Source: Anaerolentibacter hominis (lineage in GTDB: Bacteria; Bacillota; Clostridia; Lachnospirales; Lachnospiraceae). Taken from it: a stretch of DNA of 64,000 bases. The position numbers were made by a program, and so were the translations under genes. The DNA lies in contig NZ_JAWDIX010000001.1 in the NCBI RefSeq assembly GCF_032380675.1, forward strand, positions 1,116,001 to 1,180,000. Reading direction: 5' to 3'. Below the pieces are notes generated by a model that was not told the origin of the DNA, did not search any database, and saw nothing but the letters and a program-made list of their open reading frames with translations. Numbering within the stretch: the stretch's first letter is position 1; every line of letters starts with the position of its first letter. Below, piece after piece: positions 58,225-64,000 of this stretch.

Positions 58225-58418
58225 AAGGGAATTTACACTTTTTTATAACTAATACACACAAAAAAGAAAAAAAGGCTGGAAAAAATAGGAAGATTTTCTG
58301 ATTTCATTGTGGTAGAATAAATACAATCTGAAGTAATCGCTTACGGCAGCGGCGGGTCAGAAAGAAAGGAAGTCCTGCCGGCAACAGGGGTTGAAATAAA
58401 TTATAGAGAAGGAGAACC

Positions 58419-58448
58419 ATGTGCTCATCTGCCATTCAACCAATTTAG
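58419..58448 (+). CDS. Possible 9-aa leader peptide upstream of the solute-binding protein
   Basis: ATG at 58419 is preceded by GAGAAGGAGAACC, the best ribosome site in the region, but opens only MCSSAIQPI and a stop. The solute-binding gene starts 48 bases later in another frame with a weaker site. It could be a regulatory leader peptide or the relic of a frameshifted start. Confidence 0.4.
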   Translation: MCSSAIQPI

Positions 58449-58496
58449 GGAGCTTTGAGCAGTATTGCGCTACGCAGTAAATACATGGATGGAAAA

Positions 58497-59930
58497 ATGA
58501 AAAAAATTGTAGTGGGTATTATGATGTTGCTTTTATGCTTTTCTGTAACAGGATGTGCAAAAAAGAATGAACATGGTCTGAGTGCAAAGGAGCCCCAGAC
58601 TATCACAATCTGGCACTATTATAATGGTGTGCAGGCAATTGCCTTCGACGAACTTGTGATGAATTTTAATAATACGGTAGGTATGGAGAAGGGGATCGTT
58701 GTTAATTCGGTAGGCCAGGGAAGCATAGATGATCTGGTTTCCGCCCTGAGAGACTCTTCAAATAAAGTGATCGGCGCGGCGGATATGCCTAATATATTTC
58801 AAAGTTATTCGGATGTGGCGTCGGAATTTGACGAAATGGGTGTGCTGGCCAATATGGAACCATATATGACCCAGGAGGAGAAAGACAAGTATATCACTTC
58901 CTATCTGCAGGAAGGTTATATTAAAAATGATCAGGAACTGAAACTCTTTCCGGTTGCCAAAAGCAGTGAGGTCCTGATTGTAAATAAAACAATGTGGGAC
59001 AAGTTCGCGGCTGATACCGGGGCGGGTACAGATGATCTTGCCACCTGGGAGGGCCTGGCCCGTACTGCGGAAAAATATTATGAGTGGAGCGACGGCAAGG
59101 CATTTTTCGGCAGGGATGCATTCGCCAACTATATGCTGATCGGAAGTAAGCAGCAGGGCAAAGAAATCTTTCAGGTCACAGACGGTGCGGTAACTCTGGA
59201 TTTCGACCGGGATGCGATACAGAGGCTGTGGGACAATTACTATGTACCCTATATTAACGGCTATTATAAACATGTGGGAAGATACCGCTCCGATGATATC
59301 AAGACAGGCGAGATTATAGCCCATGTGGCTGCCTCCACCGGTTCAGGGTACCTGCCCAACGAAATAACCGTGGGAGACGACGATTCTTATCCGGTGGAAT
59401 ACATGGTACTGCCAGTACCCAATTTTGAGGGGACGGAGAAATGTGTTGTGCAGCAGGGCGCCAGCATGGCGATTACGAAGACGGACGAGACGAAGGAATA
59501 TGCCAGCATGGTATTTCTGCAGTGGCTTGCCGAGCCGGAGCAGAATATCGGTTTTTGTGTAAATTCCGGTTATCTTCCGGTTCAAAAGGCGGCAAACGAC
59601 AAAGAAGCCGTACAGAAATACATTGAGGAGCACGGTCTGGAGATCGGCGGTGTTGCCCTGGACTGCCTGATGACGTCCATTGATCAGGTGAATTCTTATG
59701 AACTGTACACGTCAAAAGGATTTGAGAATGGTTATGAGGCGAGAGAGGTTCTGAATACCTCGATGATTAATCTGGCCATGGAAGACAGAAAGAGCTTAGA
59801 TGAAATGAAAAACGGGACGGATAAAGAGGCCGCGAAAGAAACTTACCTGACCGGGGAATATTTCAATCAATGGTATGAACTTACCCTGACCGAGCTGGAG
59901 AAGCTTTGCACGCCGGGAGAAAGCAAGTAA
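58497..59930 (+). CDS. Extracellular solute-binding lipoprotein
   Basis: This 477-aa protein has a lipoprotein signal (MKKIVVGIMMLLLCF with lipobox VTGC, Cys20) and the fold of carbohydrate-type family 1 solute-binding proteins (ITIWHYYNGVQAIAFDELV; KLFPVAKSSEVLIVNKTMW; later SMAITKTDETKEYASMVFLQWL). Such proteins normally deliver sugars to ABC permeases, but no permease is nearby. Instead the next gene encodes a membrane GGDEF-EAL protein 29 bases downstream. It therefore may act as a ligand-sensing co-receptor. ATG 58497 is chosen; ATG 58485 and TTG 58455 are in frame. Confidence 0.87.
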   Translation: MKKIVVGIMMLLLCFSVTGCAKKNEHGLSAKEPQTITIWHYYNGVQAIAFDELVMNFNNTVGMEKGIVVNSVGQGSIDDLVSALRDSSNKVIGAADMPNIFQSYSDVASEFDEMGVLANMEPYMTQEEKDKYITSYLQEGYIKNDQELKLFPVAKSSEVLIVNKTMWDKFAADTGAGTDDLATWEGLARTAEKYYEWSDGKAFFGRDAFANYMLIGSKQQGKEIFQVTDGAVTLDFDRDAIQRLWDNYYVPYINGYYKHVGRYRSDDIKTGEIIAHVAASTGSGYLPNEITVGDDDSYPVEYMVLPVPNFEGTEKCVVQQGASMAITKTDETKEYASMVFLQWLAEPEQNIGFCVNSGYLPVQKAANDKEAVQKYIEEHGLEIGGVALDCLMTSIDQVNSYELYTSKGFENGYEAREVLNTSMINLAMEDRKSLDEMKNGTDKEAAKETYLTGEYFNQWYELTLTELEKLCTPGESK

Positions 59931-59959
59931 CGTACAACGGAAGGAATTATGCGGAAACG

Positions 59960-62908
59960 ATGATGCGGAAAAAGAAAGGTACGTCAATTAAAACGAAGGT
60001 ATTTCTTCCTATCCTGGGTATGATGATTCTCCAGGTAGTGGCTATCGTATGCGCATTCCTGTTCAGCGGCACTTTGACACAGCTGGAGCGAAGTGCATTT
60101 AAGATATTTGACAATGCAGTTTCCGCCAAACAAAAGACCTTGGAGACACAGATGCTTCAATGGATGGATTTTGGAGAATACGGACTGACCATCGATGAGC
60201 AGATCAAGAGAATGAGTACAAAAAACAATCAATCTGTTCAAGAATTTCTGGGGGATACAGATGTCAGGCATGAGGCTCTTGAAGAAGTATCCGATGATAT
60301 CTTAAAATTGCTGCGTCACTGCGAAACAACGGGGGCATTTATTATTCTGGACGGAGACAGCGGGGAAAAGGACAGCTTCTATATCCGAAATCTGAATCCC
60401 AGAAGTGTCTCAAAGAATAATTACGATATTCTGGCGGAAGCAGGGCCGGGCACTCTTCTGAAAGAAATGGGACTGACGATGGACAGCCACTGGAAAGTCA
60501 GGCTTAATATCACAGAGCAGGATGATTTTTATCAGAAGCCCTTTCAGGCCGGAAATGAATATACCAATATAAGCAGCAAGAATCTGGGTTATTGGTCGCC
60601 CAGTTTCCGGCTGCGGGAGAAGGACATTGAAATCATAACGTATGCAGTACCCCTGCTGGACGAAAATCATAAGGCATACGGGGTGCTGGGAGTGGAGATT
60701 TCATTGGATTATCTGAAAACATTTCTGCCCAGCGAGGAGATCAGCATTGATCCGAATGCGTCTTACTACATGGGCGTAACGACGGACGGGGAGCGTTATC
60801 GTTCCGTGCTCACGGAAGGAAGCTTTTTCCGGGCACAGAACAACGGGCGGGAGATGCTGCGCCTGAAAGAAGACCGGAAGTATAAGGGCTTCTATAATGT
60901 GAATGAAGCAGATTATCCAGAGAGTTATGTATCTGTACGCCCTCTGAAACTATACAACAGCAACACGCCGTTTGAGCAAGAAAGCTGGGTTCTGGGAGGC
61001 TTTGTCCAGGATAATGCCATTCACCAATATTCCGACCGTCTCATACGTTCCGTACTGTTTGTACTGGCGGTCACCTTTATCGTAAGCCTGGGAATTACTA
61101 CTTTTATCGTTGCGGTTACGGTCCGCCCTATTAACCGGCTGATGGGCCAGCTGAAAAACCGGAAAATGTCCAATCTGGATTTGTCCAGGACCGGGATAAG
61201 AGAGATCGACAATCTTTCCGAAACAATCGAAAAGTTCGGCCGGAATATCGAGCAGTCGGCTTATAAAATGTCCACAATTATGGATATGACGGAGATGCCT
61301 CTGGGTGTATTTGAGTACGATCCGGATTCCAATGAGGTATTTTGTACCAAAGAGGTATTGAAGCTGATGGACAGCGAGTACCCTTCACCGGATTCCTACT
61401 ATGTGGACCGGAAAATATTTGAGCAGGAGATGGCACGGTTTCAGGAGCAGATTATCAAAGAACCCTTTGAAGAGGGGATTTACCAGATGGTTACCAGGGA
61501 AGGGCATAACCGGTGGCTTCATATCCGCTGGATTAATGTGTCCTCCCGCCGTCTGTGTGTGATGATGGATATGACCAAGGAGGTAAGGGAAAAGCAGAAG
61601 ATCAAGTACGAGCGGGATTATGACGTACTGACCAATCTGCTGAACCGGAGAGCAATTGTAGATAAAGTAAAACAGCTTCTGCACTCCGGGCAGGTAAAAC
61701 ATGCGGTTTTTTCCATTTGGGATCTGGATAATCTGAAATATTTTAATGATACCTATGGTCATGATATGGGAGATAAGTATATCTGCAGGGTGGCGGATGT
61801 GCTCAATACATTAAAAGGCAACTCTTTGCTGGCCAGGATGGCGGGGGATGAATTCATTGTCTTTTTATACGGCGACCGGCCGGCAGAGGATATGTGCCGG
61901 GATCTTTACCGGCTCCACGAAAAGATTCTGGGTACAGGCATGATGCTTCCTGATCAGAAGAAGGTATTTTTAAGCGCCTCGGCCGGCATCGCGATTTATC
62001 CTCAGGATGCGCAAGACTATGAGGGGCTGCTGCGCTATGCCGACTTTGCCATGTATGAGATGAAGAGCCACTCCAAGGGGAACATCAAGCTGTTTAATAA
62101 GGACAGCTATTTGCGGGATAAGATTTTGCTGCAGGGCGGCGGTGAGCTGACCCGTGTTCTGAATGAAGGGCTGATCGACTATGTGTTCCAGCCGATTGTA
62201 GATGCAAGAACCGGGGAAATCTTTGCCTACGAGGCGCTGATGCGTCCTCAGTCTGAACTGTTGAGTACACCTGCGGATATTATCCGTCTGGCCCGTATCC
62301 AGTCCAGGATGAATCTGATTGAATACTGGACCTGGTTTAATGCGCTGAAAGCTTTTGATAACCAGCCGGAAAATGAAAAATACAGACTGTTTCTCAATTC
62401 CCTTCCGGATCAGTGCCTGGATGCAGAAAGTTTCCGGACTCTGGAGGAAAAATATGGTCCGCTGTTAAACAGAACGGTTGTGGAAGTAACCGAAAATGCC
62501 GGTCTGGATACCGCCTGCATGGAACAGAAACGGCAATGGTGCGGGAAATGGAATATGCAGTTTGCCCTGGACGATTTCGGAGTGGGATACAGCAACAATG
62601 CCGCGCTGCTCTATATTGACCCGGCTTTTGTAAAAGTGGATCAGTATATCATACGGGAGATTGACAAAGAAGGCGACAGGCAGAAGCTGGTGAAAGGGCT
62701 GATCGATTATTGCCATGAAAAAGGATCAAAGATTATTGCGGAGGGTGTGGAAACCTGGGAAGAGCTGGAAGAAAGTGTGCTATTAGGTGCAGATTATATC
62801 CAGGGCTTCTGTCTGGCGAGAGCTGACCATGACCTGAAGGATTTGTCCAAAGAAACGAAAGAACGGCTGCGCCGTCTGTATCGAAAGGTAAGGGCAGCGG
62901 AGAAGTAG
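59960..62908 (+). CDS. Membrane GGDEF-EAL c-di-GMP enzyme with extracellular sensor domain
   Basis: This 982-aa protein has a first membrane helix (about 12-36), an extracellular Cache-like domain (about 37-360), a second helix (362-386), a HAMP-like linker, a divergent PAS-like region (about 440-545), a GGDEF domain with AGDEF at 628-632 and an EAL domain with EAL at 758-760, VEVTEN, DDFGVGYS (871-878), VKVDQ and AEGVE. The EAL residues are intact. The I-site RxxD is absent, so if it makes c-di-GMP it is not feedback-inhibited that way. The start is ATG 59960 or 59963. Confidence 0.85.
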   Translation: MMRKKKGTSIKTKVFLPILGMMILQVVAIVCAFLFSGTLTQLERSAFKIFDNAVSAKQKTLETQMLQWMDFGEYGLTIDEQIKRMSTKNNQSVQEFLGDTDVRHEALEEVSDDILKLLRHCETTGAFIILDGDSGEKDSFYIRNLNPRSVSKNNYDILAEAGPGTLLKEMGLTMDSHWKVRLNITEQDDFYQKPFQAGNEYTNISSKNLGYWSPSFRLREKDIEIITYAVPLLDENHKAYGVLGVEISLDYLKTFLPSEEISIDPNASYYMGVTTDGERYRSVLTEGSFFRAQNNGREMLRLKEDRKYKGFYNVNEADYPESYVSVRPLKLYNSNTPFEQESWVLGGFVQDNAIHQYSDRLIRSVLFVLAVTFIVSLGITTFIVAVTVRPINRLMGQLKNRKMSNLDLSRTGIREIDNLSETIEKFGRNIEQSAYKMSTIMDMTEMPLGVFEYDPDSNEVFCTKEVLKLMDSEYPSPDSYYVDRKIFEQEMARFQEQIIKEPFEEGIYQMVTREGHNRWLHIRWINVSSRRLCVMMDMTKEVREKQKIKYERDYDVLTNLLNRRAIVDKVKQLLHSGQVKHAVFSIWDLDNLKYFNDTYGHDMGDKYICRVADVLNTLKGNSLLARMAGDEFIVFLYGDRPAEDMCRDLYRLHEKILGTGMMLPDQKKVFLSASAGIAIYPQDAQDYEGLLRYADFAMYEMKSHSKGNIKLFNKDSYLRDKILLQGGGELTRVLNEGLIDYVFQPIVDARTGEIFAYEALMRPQSELLSTPADIIRLARIQSRMNLIEYWTWFNALKAFDNQPENEKYRLFLNSLPDQCLDAESFRTLEEKYGPLLNRTVVEVTENAGLDTACMEQKRQWCGKWNMQFALDDFGVGYSNNAALLYIDPAFVKVDQYIIREIDKEGDRQKLVKGLIDYCHEKGSKIIAEGVETWEELEESVLLGADYIQGFCLARADHDLKDLSKETKERLRRLYRKVRAAEK

Positions 62909-62923
62909 CAATAAGATAAATAG

Positions 62924-62952
62924 AAAGTGCTGCCGGATGGCAGCACTTTTTT
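62924..62952 (+). terminator. Intrinsic terminator after the GGDEF-EAL gene
   Basis: AAAGTGCTGCC pairs with GGCAGCACTTT around a GGAT loop, followed by TTT. Repeat copy 4 follows directly. Confidence 0.85.
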
Positions 62953-62955
62953 GCT

Positions 62956-62992
62956 AACAATAAGACGATTCGCGAAGCGTATCGGCGTTTGT
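62956..62992. repeat. Terminator-associated interspersed repeat, copy 4
   Basis: This copy contains AACAATAAGACGATTCGCGA and AGCGTATCGGCGTTTG. It lies between the terminator at 62924-62952 and the end of the GH3 gene. The inner pair is GAT with ATC, versus GGT/GGC with GCC in other copies, so pairing is kept by paired changes. Confidence 0.7.
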
Positions 62993-62995
62993 TTA

Positions 62996-64000
62996 TTACT
63001 GGTTGATCTGACTGATAATATCTCTGTGCGCCTTGCAGCCAAGTACATCTGCAGGCGGCAGCTCATGTTCTTCAAACAGACCATAGGCATATTTGACGCT
63101 TAAAATACGGAGAACCGACTGATCAATCTGGTCTTCGCTGATTTCTCCATCCTCGACCGCCTTCAGGATTCCCTCATAGGCCGCCTGCGGATCTTCCGGC
63201 ATCAGCAGGATATCTATACCGGCCTGAACTGCCGCCACCGCGGCCTCTGCCGAGGAATAATTCTGTGTGATTGCACCCATATCCAGCGCATCCGTGATCA
63301 ACAGGCCGTCATACCCCATCTTTTCCCGGAGCAGATCATGGATAATAACGGGATTCAGACTGGCCGGTATCTTATCCTTGGTCACATTGGGAAGGCTGAT
63401 ATGAGCCACCATAATGGCCGGGGCCCCGTTTTCAATCTGCTCTGCAAAAGGGATTAATTCAGTCTGCCACAGCTGCTCCAGAGTCTTAGCACTGGAAGCA
63501 TAACCGTCATGAGAGTCCTGACTGGTATCGCCATGTCCCGGAAAATGCTTGCAGACCGGAATAACGCCATAGTCCCTCATTCCAAGGGCAAGGGCTGTGG
63601 ACATATCTGCGGCGATCTGCGGGTCCTGGGAAAAAGCCCGATCCCCGATTACCGTGTTGTCCGGATTGGAATTCACATCACAATCAGGAGCATAATCCAT
63701 GTTAAATCCGAATACGGATAATTCCTGGCCGATCACGTGTCCCACGTCTCTGGAAAGTGTAACATTGGTCGTCCTGCCCAGATTTGCCATGGGTGGTATA
63801 TCTGTTACCGGTATTTTGTCGGAATGTTTCAGCCGCTGCACCCGGCCGCCTTCCTGATCTGTGGAAACAAAAAGCGGAATCTTTGCCGTGCTCTGTGCGT
63901 CTGCTATAAATTCCTGCACCTGCTTGACAGAATCTATATTTTCGTCAAATAAAATAATGCCGCAGGGCTGGAAGGATTCCAGCGTTTCACGCATGGAGGA
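62996..64000 (-). CDS. Glycoside hydrolase family 3 (NagZ-like), cut by window end
   Basis: The 3' part of a GH3 gene; the frame stays open through the window end, so the N-terminus is missing. Visible motifs are VSTDQEGGRVQRLKH, the KHFPGHGDT catalytic dyad loop of NagZ-type beta-N-acetylhexosaminidases, MVAHISLPNV and the nucleophile region LLITDALDMGAI. It would release GlcNAc from muropeptides or related glycans. Whether it is secreted or cytoplasmic cannot be told without the start. ATG at 63994 is in frame but probably internal. Confidence 0.87.
   Translation of the reverse strand, partial: SSMRETLESFQPCGIILFDENIDSVKQVQEFIADAQSTAKIPLFVSTDQEGGRVQRLKHSDKIPVTDIPPMANLGRTTNVTLSRDVGHVIGQELSVFGFNMDYAPDCDVNSNPDNTVIGDRAFSQDPQIAADMSTALALGMRDYGVIPVCKHFPGHGDTSQDSHDGYASSAKTLEQLWQTELIPFAEQIENGAPAIMVAHISLPNVTKDKIPASLNPVIIHDLLREKMGYDGLLITDALDMGAITQNYSSAEAAVAAVQAGIDILLMPEDPQAAYEGILKAVEDGEISEDQIDQSVLRILSVKYAYGLFEEHELPPADVLGCKAHRDIISQINQ

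Noticed and set aside
1..64000. tRNA, rRNA, CRISPR arrays, transposases, origin of replication
   Set aside because: None could be recognised on either strand by eye. A tRNA scan was not possible, so a missed tRNA cannot be fully excluded.

Overview
The window reads as chromosomal DNA of an anaerobic Firmicute of the class Clostridia, most likely a Lachnospiraceae-type gut bacterium. This is inferred from roughly balanced base composition with purine-rich Shine-Dalgarno sites, a T-box leader on thrS, a minimal SufC/SufB pair, Feo iron transport with a FeoB-associated Cys-rich peptide, many two-component systems and c-di-GMP proteins, and protein sequences that look clostridial throughout. No rRNA, tRNA, CRISPR array, prophage or transposase was seen.

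Layout. 1-2.5 kb: end of a PadR regulator, a methyltransferase, a PPOX flavoprotein and a sirtuin with the residue pattern of ADP-ribosylating SirTM enzymes. 2.5-10.2 kb: an AraC regulator and a five-gene operon combining an ECF importer (S, T and fused ATPases) with two exporter-fold ABC half-transporters, resembling siderophore-uptake modules. 10.3-20.1 kb: a DUF1835-like protein, an OGG-type DNA glycosylase, a VOC-protein remnant, a PHP-UvrD helicase fusion, an ABC ATPase/permease pair, a flavodoxin, a Crp/Fnr regulator divergent to a methyltransferase, and methionine aminopeptidase. 20.2-28.1 kb: a LytTR regulator and a signalling cluster (PAS-GGDEF, PTS-EIIC fused to EAL, secreted MORN protein, GH13 enzyme). 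28.1-36.4 kb: two OmpR-type two-component systems, an AraC/GyrI-like regulator, and a MacB/FtsX-like permease with a small membrane peptide but no ATPase. 36.4-44.9 kb: thrS with its T-box, a P-loop protein, decayed TetR and membrane-protein genes, XRE regulator, peptide deformylase, SufCB, an F420-ligase-like protein and a methyltransferase. 44.9-50.3 kb: a BvgS-like hybrid kinase and an AraC-EamA-DUF2000 unit. 50.6-55.4 kb: an iron region with feoAB, two DtxR-family repressors and a FeoB-associated peptide. 55.4-57.3 kb: a putative promoter-inverting element carrying its own recombinase. 57.4-64 kb: yaaA, a solute-binding lipoprotein paired with a GGDEF-EAL receptor, and a GH3 enzyme cut by the window edge.

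The strongest novelty candidate is the segment 55787-57268. A tyrosine recombinase gene lies between two perfect 27-bp inverted copies of a dyad-shaped site. Inside the right end sits an outward-facing promoter with perfect TTGACA and TATAAT boxes. As drawn, the promoter fires into a strong terminator just past the right repeat. If the segment were inverted it would fire into an otherwise promoterless 92-aa gene (55412-55690). This has the form of a self-contained phase switch.

Other points of interest are a shared palindrome (AGTTAGC-N4-GCTAACT or a close variant) in front of the ECF operon, its AraC gene and the FeoB-associated gene, which suggests one metal-responsive regulon; a four-copy, about 37-bp repeat that always follows a terminator-like hairpin; and a solute-binding lipoprotein coupled to a c-di-GMP enzyme without a transporter. 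Coordinates and motifs were read by eye. Family names rest on recognised motifs, not on database searches.
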